Positions 1 through 9,054 are shown, counted from the first letter of the stretch. The stretch is 64,000 nt of DNA from Thermoplasmatales archaeon BRNA1 (GCA_000350305.1 CP002916.1:558001-622000); one strand, 5' to 3'. Translations and numbers: made by a program. Notes: generated by a model from the sequence alone, not told the origin.

Positions 1-1
1 G

Positions 2-694
2 CACGGTGCCGACATCGTCGTGGAGTCCGCCACCAAGTTCATCTCCGGACACGGGAACGTCATCGCCGGAGTGATCGTCGAGGGAGGCAAGTTCGACTGG
101 TTCGCCAAGCCCGAGCTTTACCCCCAGTTCACCGAGGAGGACCCCTCCTACCACGGGACCGTCTTCGCCAAGTTCGGACCGGGAGCGTTCACCACCTGGA
201 TCAGATGCATCCTGCTCAGGGACACCGGGGCATGCATCTCCCCCTTCACCGCATGGGTGCTCCTCCAGTCCGTCGAGACCCTCTCCCTCCGCGTGGAGAA
301 GCAGGTCTCCAACGCGCTTAAGATCGTCGACTACCTAAAGAACAACCCCAAGGTCGCCTCCGTCAGCCACCCCTCGCTCTCCTCCGGGAAGCAGAAGGAG
401 CTGTACGACAGGTACTTCCCCAACGGCGGTGCATCGATCTTCACATTCGACGTCAAGGGGACCAAGGAGCAGGCCCAGAAGCTCACCGAGAACCTGAAGC
501 TGTTCAGCCTCCTGGCCAACATCGCCGACGTGAAGTCGCTGATCATCCACCCGGCATCCACCACCCACTCCCAGCTCACCGAGGAGGAGCTTGAGGGAGT
601 GCACATCCGCCCCACCACCATCAGGATCTCCATCGGAGCGGAGAACCCGGACGACCTGATCGCCGACCTCGAGGAAGGTTTCAAGCTGATCTGA
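2..694 (+). CDS. metY: O-acetylhomoserine sulfhydrylase, C-terminal part (cut by window edge)
   Basis: PLP enzyme of the Cys/Met-metabolism family; it would make homocysteine from O-acetylhomoserine and sulfide in the cytoplasm. The reading frame is already open at base 2, so the true start lies outside the window. The PLP-lysine motif SATKF is at residues 9-13 of the fragment (Lys12), and the end carries the family pattern HPASTTHSQL followed by RISIGAEN. The metA-like gene at 22529 would supply its substrate, so the two probably act in one methionine pathway. The gene is convergent with argH and both run into a shared hairpin. A related cystathionine synthase or lyase is possible, but the length and the LQSVETLSLR region favour MetY. 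Confidence 0.88.
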   Translation, partial: HGADIVVESATKFISGHGNVIAGVIVEGGKFDWFAKPELYPQFTEEDPSYHGTVFAKFGPGAFTTWIRCILLRDTGACISPFTAWVLLQSVETLSLRVEKQVSNALKIVDYLKNNPKVASVSHPSLSSGKQKELYDRYFPNGGASIFTFDVKGTKEQAQKLTENLKLFSLLANIADVKSLIIHPASTTHSQLTEEELEGVHIRPTTIRISIGAENPDDLIADLEEGFKLI

Positions 695-769
695 AACCCC
701 AATCCAGCTCGGGCCCGATTGCAGGGTCCGGGCTGCTACTTTTAATATCTGGTACTTATGAAAAAAACC

Positions 770-794
770 GAGTGAAGGGGAATCCCCTTCACTC
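770..794. terminator. Bidirectional hairpin between metY and argH
   Basis: Perfect 11-bp inverted repeat (GAGTGAAGGGG, then CCCCTTCACTC) with a 3-base loop. It overlaps the last codons of argH and follows metY, so it may end both converging transcripts. Confidence 0.5.
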
Positions 795-2237
795 ATTCAG
801 AAGTTTATTCCAGCACTTCTCGATGAGCTGCTGCTTGAGGCGGACCGCATCCTGCCTGCGCATCAGATCCCCGAGGGTCAGGGTCATCTCCACGTCGGTG
901 GATGCGGGGGAGGTGCCTCCGTAGGAGTCCCTCTTATCGACGCAGTTCTTCACCGAGATGGCCTGGAAGACGTCCTCCTCGATGAGCGGGGAGAACTTGC
1001 GGAACTGGTCCAGGGTCAGGTTGTCCAGGGTGACCTTGTTGTCGATGCAGAAGCGGACGGTCTCCCCGACGATGCCGTGTGCCTCCCGGAAGGGGACGCC
1101 CTTGGTAACAAGGTAATCCGCCAGGTCGGTCGCGTTGATGAAACCGGCATTGGTGGACTCGAACATGCGGGCCTCGTTGACCTTCATAGTGGCGACGACC
1201 TTGGACATCATCTCGGCGATGTCGGTGACGCTCCTGAGGGACTGCATGAGGGCGTGCTTGTCCTCCTGCAGGTCGCGGTTGTAGGACAGCGGGAGGCCCT
1301 TCATGGTGACCATGATGTTCACCAGGGATCCCACGATGCCTCCGGTCTTCCCCCTGGAGAGCTCGGCGATGTCCGGGTTCTTCTTCTGGGGCATGATGCT
1401 GGAGCCGGTGGAGTACTTGTCGTCCATCTCGACGAACCTGAACTCCTGGGACGACCAGTAGATCAGCTCCTCGCAGAGGGAGGAGACGTCGATGGCGGTC
1501 ATGGCGGCATCGAAGGACAGTTCGGCGACGAAGTCCCGGCTGCCGACGGAGTCCATGGAGTTCTCGGTGGGGTCCTTGAATCCCAGGAGCTCCGCGGTCA
1601 TCTTGCGGTCGATGGGGTATGTGGTCCCGGCGAGGGCGGCGGAGCCCAGGGGGCACTTGTCCATCCTCTCGATGGCATCCATGAACCTGTCCGCGTCGCG
1701 TCCGAAGCGGAAGGCGTGTGCCAGCAGGTGCTGGGCGAGGGTGATGGGCTGCGCGTGCTGCATGTGGGTGAATCCCGGGAGGATGGTGTCCCTGTGTTCC
1801 TGGGCCACGTTCTGCAGTGACGAGATGAGGCGGTCGACGGCCTCGACGGCACCGAGGGCGCCGTCCCTGAGGTACATCTTGAAGTCGGTGGCGACCTGGT
1901 CGTTCCTGCTCCTTCCGGTGTGGAGCTTGCCCCCCGCCGGACCGATCATCGCGGTGAGGGTGTTCTCCACGTTGGTGTGGACGTCCTCGAGCTTGGAGTC
2001 CCATTTGAACTCCCCCTTCTCGAGCTGTTTCTCGATCTTCTTCAGGCCCTCGGTGATCCTGTCCGCATCCTCTGCGGGGATGATCCTGCATGCTTTCAGC
2101 ATACGGACGTGGGCGAGGGAGCCGAGCACGTCGTACACGGCCATCGCGGAGTCGACATCGAGGGAGGAGGTGAACGCGAGGGTGGAGTCGTCCATCCCCT
2201 CGGAGAACCTTCCGGACCAAAGCGCCTTTCCAGCCAT
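789..2237 (-). CDS. argH: Argininosuccinate lyase
   Basis: Last step of arginine synthesis: splits argininosuccinate into arginine and fumarate. The 482-residue length is normal for the fumarase/aspartase superfamily. The superfamily signature GSSIMPQKKNPD lies near residue 280, and the N-terminal substrate loop with HTGRSRNDQVATDF is intact. It starts 6 bases after the end of argG, so the two are almost certainly one transcript (argG-argH), divergent from argCJBD. Confidence 0.97.
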   Translation of the reverse strand: MAGKALWSGRFSEGMDDSTLAFTSSLDVDSAMAVYDVLGSLAHVRMLKACRIIPAEDADRITEGLKKIEKQLEKGEFKWDSKLEDVHTNVENTLTAMIGPAGGKLHTGRSRNDQVATDFKMYLRDGALGAVEAVDRLISSLQNVAQEHRDTILPGFTHMQHAQPITLAQHLLAHAFRFGRDADRFMDAIERMDKCPLGSAALAGTTYPIDRKMTAELLGFKDPTENSMDSVGSRDFVAELSFDAAMTAIDVSSLCEELIYWSSQEFRFVEMDDKYSTGSSIMPQKKNPDIAELSRGKTGGIVGSLVNIMVTMKGLPLSYNRDLQEDKHALMQSLRSVTDIAEMMSKVVATMKVNEARMFESTNAGFINATDLADYLVTKGVPFREAHGIVGETVRFCIDNKVTLDNLTLDQFRKFSPLIEEDVFQAISVKNCVDKRDSYGGTSPASTDVEMTLTLGDLMRRQDAVRLKQQLIEKCWNKLLNE

Positions 2238-2243
2238 GGTTTA

Positions 2244-3521
2244 TCACTTTTTCTTGCACGAGCTCTTGCACTTCTTGGCCTTGCCCTCGTGCGCCTTGGC
2301 CGCGGTGGAGTCGGGGAGTCCCCAGACGTAGATGAATCCCATCGCGGCGTGGTGGTCGAAGGTGTCAACGGTGTCCTTGGAGTAGGTGGCCAGACCGGTG
2401 TCGTACAGGGAGTACGGGGACTTCCTTCCGATGACGGTGTAGCTTCCCTTGTAGAGCTTCACGCGGACGGTACCGGTGACGAACTTCTGGGTCTCGTCGA
2501 TGAACGCGTTGATGGGTTCGCGGAGTCCGCCGAACCACTGTCCGTCGTAGACCATGCGGCAGAATTTCTTCTCGATGTCCTTCTTGAAGTCGAGGACCTC
2601 GCGCTGGAGGCACATTGATTCCATTGCCTTGTGGGCGGCGATGATGACGACCGCGGCGGGGCACTCGTAGGTCTCGCGGCTCTTGATCCCGACCAGGCGG
2701 TCCTCCACGTGGTCGATCCTTCCTACGCCGTTCTTTCCGGCGATGTCGTTGAGCTTGTCGATGAGGGCGACGCCGTCCATCTTCTTGCCGTCGAGGGACA
2801 CGGGGACTCCCTTCTCGAAGCCGATTTCGATGACGGTCGCCTTGTCGGGGGCCTTCTCGGGGTCGACGGTGTGTGCCCAGACGCCCTCGGGGGGCTCTGC
2901 CCAGGCATCCTCGAGGGCACCGCACTCGCAGCTGGCTCCCCAGAGGTTCTCGTCGCGGGAGAAGGGGTGCTCGCGGGTGGCCTTGATCTCGACGCCCTTT
3001 GCCTCGGCGTAGTCGATCTCCTCGTCGCGGGTGGCGACCCACTCGCGCTGGGGGGCGATGATCTTGAGGGAGGGGTCCTGTGCGATGATGCCCGCGTCGA
3101 AGCGGACCTGGTCGTTTCCCTTTCCGGTGCATCCGTGGGCGATGTACTTGGCGCCCTCCTCGTGTGCGATCCTGACGAGGGTCTTGGCCATCAGCGGGCG
3201 GGCGATGGCGGTGCTGAGGGGGTAGACGTCCTGGTACATTCCGTTGGCCTTGACGAGAGGCCAGACGTACTCCTCGACGAACTCCTTGCGGACGTCGAAG
3301 AAGTCGGCGCGGATGGCACCGTTCCTGTAGGCGCGGGAGACGATCTCCTCGCCGTCGGTCTCGGGCTGTCCGACATCGACGGAGATGGCTACGACGTCCA
3401 CGTCGTAGTTCTCCTGGAGCCAGCGGATGTCAACGGAGGTGTCGAGTCCTCCGGAGTAGGCAAGGACGACCTTGTCCCTCTTGCCGGATTTGGATTTAGT
3501 GTTGGCCATGCTCACGCGCAT
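2244..3521 (-). CDS. argG: Argininosuccinate synthase
   Basis: ATP-dependent condensation of citrulline and aspartate to argininosuccinate. The PP-loop motif AYSGGLDTSV sits near residue 25, and conserved patches such as AHGCTGKGNDQVRF and YECPAA are present. Length is 425 residues from the ATG at 3521. A second in-frame ATG at 3509 gives a start (MANTK) closer to that of relatives, and neither has a clear Shine-Dalgarno, so the exact start is open. It is first in the argGH transcript; about 190 bases of strongly structured sequence precede it. Confidence 0.96.
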   Translation of the reverse strand: MRVSMANTKSKSGKRDKVVLAYSGGLDTSVDIRWLQENYDVDVVAISVDVGQPETDGEEIVSRAYRNGAIRADFFDVRKEFVEEYVWPLVKANGMYQDVYPLSTAIARPLMAKTLVRIAHEEGAKYIAHGCTGKGNDQVRFDAGIIAQDPSLKIIAPQREWVATRDEEIDYAEAKGVEIKATREHPFSRDENLWGASCECGALEDAWAEPPEGVWAHTVDPEKAPDKATVIEIGFEKGVPVSLDGKKMDGVALIDKLNDIAGKNGVGRIDHVEDRLVGIKSRETYECPAAVVIIAAHKAMESMCLQREVLDFKKDIEKKFCRMVYDGQWFGGLREPINAFIDETQKFVTGTVRVKLYKGSYTVIGRKSPYSLYDTGLATYSKDTVDTFDHHAAMGFIYVWGLPDSTAAKAHEGKAKKCKSSCKKK

Positions 3522-3589
3522 GCGTTCAGAAGTTAATAGTTTCTGCTACGCTCGGCGCGGAGTCAAGGTTGGTTTACCGTGAAGAAAGG

Positions 3590-3690
3590 GAGACGTACAC
3601 AGGCAGTAAGCCGGCAGGTGGCGACACCGGATGTTGTCCCCACAGGGATAACACGTCGGTAGACCATCACGCCTGTTGCCTGTGTAACGT
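3590..3690. other. Structured intergenic element between argG and argC
   Basis: Nested inverted repeats: an outer 10-bp perfect pair TACACAGGCA (3596-3605) and TGCCTGTGTA (3677-3686); inside it a GGTG-GCGA-CACC hairpin with a GNRA-type tetraloop, and a second hairpin GTTGTCCC-CACA-GGGATAAC with one G-U pair. On the minus strand it falls in the presumed 5' leader of argG; on the plus strand it lies upstream of the argC promoter. It could be a leader regulatory RNA or a small RNA. No known riboswitch class was recognised. Confidence 0.4.
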
Positions 3691-3691
3691 A

Positions 3692-3737
3692 TTAGACATT
3701 TTGTGTCTGAAATTGTACAATACCTTTTTTAATCATA
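3692..3737 (+). promoter_or_regulatory. argC promoter region with two palindromes
   Basis: A 7-bp stem TTAGACA/TGTCTGA (3692-3710, one T-G pair) and a perfect palindrome ATTGTACAAT (3712-3721) sit directly upstream of a T-rich, TATA-like stretch (about 3725-3737). That stretch would start transcription about 15 bases before argC. The palindromes are plausible operators for arginine-dependent control, and an opposite TATA here could also serve argG. Confidence 0.4.
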
Positions 3738-3775
3738 TTTGGACTAGACCATCCCTTATCAAAAGGAGGGTAACC

Positions 3776-4798
3776 ATGACCTACAGAGTTGGTATAATCG
3801 GAGGGACCGGATACACGGGAAGCGAGCTTTCCCGCATCCTCAGCGTACACCCCGACATCGAGCTTGCCGCACTGACATCCCGCGCCAACGCGGGAAAGAG
3901 GGTCAGCGACGTGCACACTTTCCTCAAGGGATACACCGACATCTGCTTCACCGAGAAGATTTCCGATACCAAGGACCTCGATCTCGTGATGGTCGCCACC
4001 CCCTTCGGCGTTGCTATGGACGAGGTGCCCGCCCTGCACGAGCAGGGGATTAAGAGCATCGACCTCTCCGGCGACTACCGCATGAAGGACCCCGCCGTCT
4101 ACCAGAAATGGTACGGAAAGGAGCACACCGACCCCGAGGGGCTGAAGGACGCCGTGTTCGGACTCCCTGAGCTCTTCCGCGACAGGATCAAGGGCGCGGA
4201 CCTGGTGGCCAACCCCGGATGCTACGCAACATCCGCGATCCTCGCCATCGCCCCGCTCATGAAGTCCGGTCTGGTGTACCCCGATGTGTTCGTCGACGGG
4301 AAGTCCGGGACCTCCGGGGCCGGGATGAAGCCCTCGGAGCGCCTGCACCACCCCACCTGCGGCGAGTCGGTGATACCCTACAAGATCGGGAGCCACCGCC
4401 ACCAGCCGGAGATCGACATGGCGGTCGGGATGTTCGCCGGGGTCACCCCCGACGTGGCGTTCGTGCCCCACCTGATACCCATAGTCCGCGGAATCATCTC
4501 TTCCTGCTACTTCCGCACCAAGAAGGAGGTCACCCAGGAGGAGGTGGATGCGGTTTACGAGAAACAGTACGGAGCCGAGCGCTTCGTGCATTACGTCCCC
4601 GAGCCCTCGATCCGCGCAGTGGTCGCAAGCAACCACGCGCAGGTCGGATCGACCGTCCTGGGGAAGGACCGCGTGGTCTCGTTCGGAGTCATCGACAACC
4701 TCGTGAAGGGTGCCTCCGGACAGGCCGTGCAGAACATGAACCTGATGCTCGGGCTGCCCGAGACCGCCGGTCTCGACTTCCCCGGGCTGGGAGTGTGA
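3776..4798 (+). CDS. argC: N-acetyl-gamma-glutamyl-phosphate reductase
   Basis: NADPH-dependent reduction of N-acetylglutamyl phosphate to the semialdehyde. The Rossmann motif IIGGTGYTGSEL is at the N-terminus, and the catalytic cysteine is in NPGCYATSA (Cys149). I chose the ATG at 3776 because a strong Shine-Dalgarno (AAGGAGGG) precedes it and the protein then has the usual 340 residues. The frame stays open about 70 codons further upstream, but that extension is not family-like and runs through the promoter. First gene of argCJBD. Confidence 0.96.
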   Translation: MTYRVGIIGGTGYTGSELSRILSVHPDIELAALTSRANAGKRVSDVHTFLKGYTDICFTEKISDTKDLDLVMVATPFGVAMDEVPALHEQGIKSIDLSGDYRMKDPAVYQKWYGKEHTDPEGLKDAVFGLPELFRDRIKGADLVANPGCYATSAILAIAPLMKSGLVYPDVFVDGKSGTSGAGMKPSERLHHPTCGESVIPYKIGSHRHQPEIDMAVGMFAGVTPDVAFVPHLIPIVRGIISSCYFRTKKEVTQEEVDAVYEKQYGAERFVHYVPEPSIRAVVASNHAQVGSTVLGKDRVVSFGVIDNLVKGASGQAVQNMNLMLGLPETAGLDFPGLGV

Positions 4799-4802
4799 TA
4801 AG

Positions 4803-6029
4803 ATGGTAGAGATAATCGACGGCGGAATCACCGCCCCGCAGGGATTCAAAGCAGCAGGAGTTCACTCCGGAGTCAAGTACCGCTCCCTCGATCTGGGACT
4901 GTTGTACTCCGAGGTTCCCGCGACCGCTTTCAAGGCATTCACCTCCAACAAGGTGAAGGCAGCCCCCGTCCAGCTGATGATCGCCCAGGACAGCCCCACG
5001 CTGTCCGCGGTCGTCGTCAACTCCGGCAACGCCAACGCCCTCACCGGACGGAGGGGATACGAGGACGCCATGACCATGCAGAAGGCGGTGGCGGCCTCCC
5101 TCAACCTCCCGCCGGAGACCGTAGGCGTGATGTCCACCGGTCTGATCGGACGCTTCATGGACATGCACAAGGTCCAGTACGGGATCTCCAAGGCCGTCAA
5201 GGACCTGGACGTCGGACGCGAGGCCGATGCCGACATCACCGAGGCGATCATGACCACCGACACCGTCAAGAAGGAGTGCGCGGTCCGCGTCCGCCTCACC
5301 GACGGTACCCTGGTGTACATCTCCATGATCTCTAAGGGGAGCGGGATGATCTCCCCCCACCTCAGGACACTGCACGGGACCACCCTGTCGATGATCACCA
5401 CCGACGCCGTGCTCACCCCCAAGTTCGAGCCCACCTTCCAGAAGCTCCTGGACAACACCATGAACATGGTGTCCGTGGACAGCGACCAGTCGACCAACGA
5501 CACCTGCCTGATGCTGGCGAACGGCCTCGCAGGGGGCAAGCCCGCCGACGAGGACCCCAAGTTCATCGAGGCCCTGGACATGGTGCTCCACAAGATCGCA
5601 CGCACCATCGCCTCCGACGGAGAGGGAGCAACCAAGCTCATCACCGTCGAGATCAACGGCGCCAAGGACGAGGAGGAGGCCCGCATCGCGGCGAAGGCCA
5701 TCATCGACTCCCCGCTGGTCAAGACCGCGATCTTCGGATCCGACCCCAACTACGGCCGTGTGATGATGGCCCTCGGGAAGTGCGGAGTGGAGTTCAATCT
5801 CGAGGAGGTCCACCTCACCATCAAGGGAGGCGACATGGAGGTCCCCATCCTGGATTCCGGCGCACCGGTCTTCCAGGAGGAGAGGTCCGTCGAGGTCGTC
5901 AGGATGGCCATGGACAACAAGGAGGTCATCCTCCAGCTCGATCTTGGCGTCGGGGACGGAAGCGCCACCGCATGGGGCTGCGACCTGACCTACGATTACG
6001 TCCGCATCAACGCGGAGTACACGTCGTGA
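4803..6029 (+). CDS. argJ: Bifunctional glutamate N-acetyltransferase / ornithine acetyltransferase
   Basis: Transfers acetyl from N-acetylornithine to glutamate (cyclic route), possibly also using acetyl-CoA. The 408-residue protein belongs to the self-cleaving ArgJ family: KGSGMI is followed by the cleavage segment GTTLSMITTDA, in which Thr193 aligns with the nucleophile threonine that begins the beta chain. The C-terminal FGSDPNYGRV motif is also present. It starts 4 bases after argC. Presence of ArgJ fits the absence of separate ArgA and ArgE genes here. Confidence 0.95.
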   Translation: MVEIIDGGITAPQGFKAAGVHSGVKYRSLDLGLLYSEVPATAFKAFTSNKVKAAPVQLMIAQDSPTLSAVVVNSGNANALTGRRGYEDAMTMQKAVAASLNLPPETVGVMSTGLIGRFMDMHKVQYGISKAVKDLDVGREADADITEAIMTTDTVKKECAVRVRLTDGTLVYISMISKGSGMISPHLRTLHGTTLSMITTDAVLTPKFEPTFQKLLDNTMNMVSVDSDQSTNDTCLMLANGLAGGKPADEDPKFIEALDMVLHKIARTIASDGEGATKLITVEINGAKDEEEARIAAKAIIDSPLVKTAIFGSDPNYGRVMMALGKCGVEFNLEEVHLTIKGGDMEVPILDSGAPVFQEERSVEVVRMAMDNKEVILQLDLGVGDGSATAWGCDLTYDYVRINAEYTS

Positions 6030-6034
6030 TCGGG

Positions 6035-6850
6035 ATGTCCGGGATATTCCTCATCAAGTTCGGGGGGAACACCCTCTCAGAGCCCGACAACGTGAAGCGC
6101 CTCGCGAAGGAGATCGCAGATCTCCAGAAGGCGGGCAAGAGCGTCATCGTCGTCCACGGCGGCGGACCCTCCATCTCCGAGGAGATGAAGAGGAGGGGAC
6201 TGAACCCCGTCATGGTCGGAGGTCAGAGGATCACCGACGAGGCCGCGCTCGAGTGCGTCGAGGACACCCTCCGCGGGATCAACGAGATGTTCGTCAGGGC
6301 GCTGCAGGACGAGGGCGCAACCGTCGTCGGCCTGGGGGCGTTCCTGTTCACCCTGTCCGAGAAGAAGCCGCCCTACCACGTCCTGGTGGACGGGAAGGAG
6401 GAGGTCGTCGACCTCGGACTCGTAGGGAACGTGGTGAGCGTCAACGCGGAGACCGTCACGGACCTCCTCGCCGACGGAGTGCTCCCCGTCGTCTACCCCG
6501 TGGGGACCGACGGAAAGCACCACCTGAACGTCAACGCCGACACCATGGCAGCGGGGATCGCGGCCGGGGTGAAGGCGGAGGAGATGATCGCCGTGACAGA
6601 TGTGCCAGGCATCCTCAGGGACGTCCACGACCTGTCCTCCAAGATAGACAGGGTGAACCTCGCGGACATCGACAGGCTGATCGCCGACGGCACCATCTCC
6701 GGCGGGATGATCCCCAAGGTCGAGGCCTGCAGCAAGGCAGTGAAGGCCGGCGCATCCGCGGTCCGCATGGTGGACGGACGCGCCCAGGGAAACGTAATTA
6801 CAGAAGTGATCAACGGTGCCCAGCTCGGCACCCTCATCGTTAAAGAATGA
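6035..6850 (+). CDS. argB: Acetylglutamate kinase
   Basis: Phosphorylates N-acetylglutamate, the second step of the pathway. The amino-acid-kinase fold is seen in LIKFGGNTL at the start and VHGGGPSISEEM near residue 45; the C-terminal part has VPGILRD and GGMIPKVEA. About 271 residues. The ATG at 6035 has GTGATC just before it. A GTG at 6026, in the same frame and overlapping the argJ stop as GTGA, would add three residues and is equally possible. Confidence 0.95.
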   Translation: MSGIFLIKFGGNTLSEPDNVKRLAKEIADLQKAGKSVIVVHGGGPSISEEMKRRGLNPVMVGGQRITDEAALECVEDTLRGINEMFVRALQDEGATVVGLGAFLFTLSEKKPPYHVLVDGKEEVVDLGLVGNVVSVNAETVTDLLADGVLPVVYPVGTDGKHHLNVNADTMAAGIAAGVKAEEMIAVTDVPGILRDVHDLSSKIDRVNLADIDRLIADGTISGGMIPKVEACSKAVKAGASAVRMVDGRAQGNVITEVINGAQLGTLIVKE

Positions 6851-6860
6851 AGTGATAGGA

Positions 6861-8045
6861 ATGGAATTCCAGACAGTCAAAGACCTCAGCGACAAGTACC
6901 TCTTCCAGAACTACGGCCGCATGGACGTGTGCTTCGAGAGCGGCGAGGGCTGCTACCTCTACGACCTCGACGGCAACAAGTACCTCGACTCGGTGTCCGG
7001 AATCGCGGTCTGCTCGCTGGGATACTCCCACCCCGACTGGGTGAAGGCCATGCGCGACCAGGTGTCCCATCTGGTGCACGTCTCCAACCTCTACTACGTC
7101 CAGGAGCAGGCGCTCCTGGCCCAGAGACTCAACACGATCACCCCCGACGCCATCACCCGCACACTGTTCGCCAACTCCGGCGCGGAGGCCAACGAGGGGG
7201 CGCTCAAGACCGCCGTGAAGTACACCCAGCGTGGGAAGGTCCTGGCGGCCCTCAACGGATTCCACGGACGCACATCCGCATCGCTCGGCGCCACCGGCCA
7301 GAAGAAGTACCAGACCGGCTTCGAGCCCCTGATCTCCAACGCCTACCAATACTACGAGTACAACAATCTGGAGAACGTCAAGAACCTCATCGACCGCGAC
7401 ACCGCCGCACTCATAATCGAGGGCATCCAGGGGGAGGGAGGCGTCGTCTGCGCCACCCCCGAGTTCCTCAAGGGGGTCCGCGACCTGTGCACCGACAACG
7501 GCGCCCTGATGGTCGTGGACGAGGTCCAGACCGGGGTGGGAAGGACCGGTAAGTGGTGGTGCATGGACCACTTCGGCATCGTGCCGGACATCATCACCAC
7601 CGCCAAGGGACTGGGAGCGGGAATGCCCATCGGAGCGATCATGACCACCGACGAGATCGCCAAAGTCATGGTACCCGGCACCCACGGGACCACCTTCGGC
7701 GGCAACCCGCTGGTGACCGCCTCCGGATGCGCCGTCATCGACATCATCAACCGCGAGCGCCTCCTCGACAACGTCACCGCCGTCGGCAACAAATGGAAGG
7801 AGGATATGAAGGCGGTCAAGTGCCCGATGATCAAGGACGTCCGCGGACTCGGGTTCCTCATCGGGGTCGAGATGGACACCGACGACCACGCCGCCGCGGT
7901 CAAGAAGTACATGTTCAAGCACGGCATCATCGTCAACGTCTGCCACGGACACGTCGTCCGCATCATCCCCCCGCTCATCTTCACGATCGAGCAGGAGAAG
8001 GAGTGGATGACCGTCTTCAAGCAGGCCCTCCAGAACATCCAGTAA
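6861..8045 (+). CDS. argD: Acetylornithine aminotransferase
   Basis: PLP-dependent class III aminotransferase converting N-acetylglutamate semialdehyde to N-acetylornithine. Family marks are NSGAEANEGALKTA, the cofactor aspartate in VVDEVQTGVGRTG, and the PLP lysine in TTAKGLGAGMPIG (Lys249). The ATG at 6861 is used because GTGATAGGA precedes it, giving 394 residues, the normal length. Last gene of argCJBD, ending in a strong hairpin. Confidence 0.95.
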   Translation: MEFQTVKDLSDKYLFQNYGRMDVCFESGEGCYLYDLDGNKYLDSVSGIAVCSLGYSHPDWVKAMRDQVSHLVHVSNLYYVQEQALLAQRLNTITPDAITRTLFANSGAEANEGALKTAVKYTQRGKVLAALNGFHGRTSASLGATGQKKYQTGFEPLISNAYQYYEYNNLENVKNLIDRDTAALIIEGIQGEGGVVCATPEFLKGVRDLCTDNGALMVVDEVQTGVGRTGKWWCMDHFGIVPDIITTAKGLGAGMPIGAIMTTDEIAKVMVPGTHGTTFGGNPLVTASGCAVIDIINRERLLDNVTAVGNKWKEDMKAVKCPMIKDVRGLGFLIGVEMDTDDHAAAVKKYMFKHGIIVNVCHGHVVRIIPPLIFTIEQEKEWMTVFKQALQNIQ

Positions 8046-8055
8046 ACCCCAATCC

Positions 8056-8088
8056 GGCTCCGGGACACCTTTTGTCGGTCCCGGAGCC
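8056..8088. terminator. Strong hairpin after argD
   Basis: Perfect 11-bp inverted repeat GGCTCCGGGAC / GTCCCGGAGCC with an 11-base loop containing CTTTT. It can end argD on the plus strand and also the candidate RNA gene that approaches on the minus strand. Confidence 0.55.
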
Positions 8089-8277
8089 GCCAACCTGCGG
8101 GACCCTTCGCGCGTACGAGGTTCCTCAAGTCCGTCCTGCGGTTGCGGTGCGGCGAGGAAATGGAGTCCCACTCCTGCTGGACGCAGGACGGAATGGATGA
8201 AAACGTACCTTCCCGACCTGTCCCTCTGACCGAGACATTCTGTCCCGTTAGCGGTTCCAGATACCGTCAGAGGGACA
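8056..8277 (-). ncRNA. Candidate structured non-coding RNA
   Basis: No coding frame is credible here. Two long stems follow each other: a 12-bp perfect pair TGTCCCTCTGAC / GTCAGAGGGACA (8219-8230 with 8266-8277) and an 11-bp perfect pair (8130-8140 with 8182-8192) enclosing a GGAGT-CCC-ACTCC hairpin (8162-8174). On the minus strand a TATA-like TCTTTATGC (8297-8305) lies about 25 bases before 8277, which is exactly the 5' edge of the first stem, and the argD hairpin lies at the 3' end. Conserved motifs of SRP RNA and RNase P RNA were looked for and not found. Confidence 0.4.
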
Positions 8278-8355
8278 TAGCAATCCCATGTTTCGGCATA
8301 AAGAAACAACATGTCCGAGATAGGACATATATACGCAGCAAACGTTCTCGGGTGC

Positions 8356-9045
8356 ATGGCAGAAAGTGTTTCCCGCGAGAGTCTCGCGGAGAGGACCAGG
8401 ATTTACGTCGATGCACATCCCAGCATCAAGGACTGCGTCGCGAAAGGGCTCATCAACTACTCCTCCCTCGCGCGCCTCATCATGAAGGACATGGGAGTTG
8501 AGAACGAGGAGGCGGTGATGATCGCCTGCCGCAGGTACGCGAGCAAGCTCTCCATCACCACCGACCACGAGCTCTCCATCCTCTCCATCCTCAAGGATTC
8601 CAGGCTGGAGATGAGGACCAAGACATGCATCGTCACCGCGAAGAACGACTGGACCGTTCTCCACAAGATGGACAATCTCTTCAAGGACCTCTGGAACGAG
8701 AACTCTATCATGCAGTGCGTGCAGTCCGCCAGCGCCGTCACCATCATCGCTGAGAAGATGCTGAAAGACAGGATCATGGACACCGTCGGGAGGTTCAACA
8801 TCATCAAGGTCAGGGAGGACCTCGTCGAGATTGTCGTCAAGTCCCCCGAGGGCATCGTCGACACCCCCGGTGTCATCGCATACCTCATCACCAACCTCTC
8901 GGACGCCGGTATCAACATCGAGGAGACCGTGTCCTGCCACACCGACACCATCTTCATCGTGAAGGAGCCGGACATGATCAACGCCTACACGGTGCTGACC
9001 AAGTGCATCCAGTCCGCTGAGGAGACCGTCTCCTCAGGGAACTGA
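8356..9045 (+). CDS. ACT-domain protein of unknown function
   Basis: 229 residues. The C-terminal third (roughly residues 145-210) reads as an ACT-like small-molecule-binding domain (VDTPGVIAYLITNLSDAGIN followed by hydrophobic beta strands); the N-terminal half is helical and unassigned. ACT domains commonly bind amino acids, so a regulatory role next to arginine genes is conceivable but not shown. Start chosen at ATG 8356 because the TATA-like ACATATATA (8327-8335) is about 25 bases upstream, giving a leaderless transcript; an ATG at 8311 would lie upstream of that promoter. Confidence 0.75.
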   Translation: MAESVSRESLAERTRIYVDAHPSIKDCVAKGLINYSSLARLIMKDMGVENEEAVMIACRRYASKLSITTDHELSILSILKDSRLEMRTKTCIVTAKNDWTVLHKMDNLFKDLWNENSIMQCVQSASAVTIIAEKMLKDRIMDTVGRFNIIKVREDLVEIVVKSPEGIVDTPGVIAYLITNLSDAGINIEETVSCHTDTIFIVKEPDMINAYTVLTKCIQSAEETVSSGN

Positions 9046-9054
9046 AACTCAAAC

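Noticed and set aside
3569-3775. N-terminal extension of ArgC
   Set aside because: The open codons upstream of ATG 3776 cross the promoter and palindromes and are Cys/His-rich without family likeness; the strong Shine-Dalgarno marks 3776.
8056-8277. SRP RNA or RNase P RNA
   Set aside because: The SRP helix-8 signature and the RNase P conserved regions (for example GAGGAAAGTCC) are absent; the same holds for 16957-17213.
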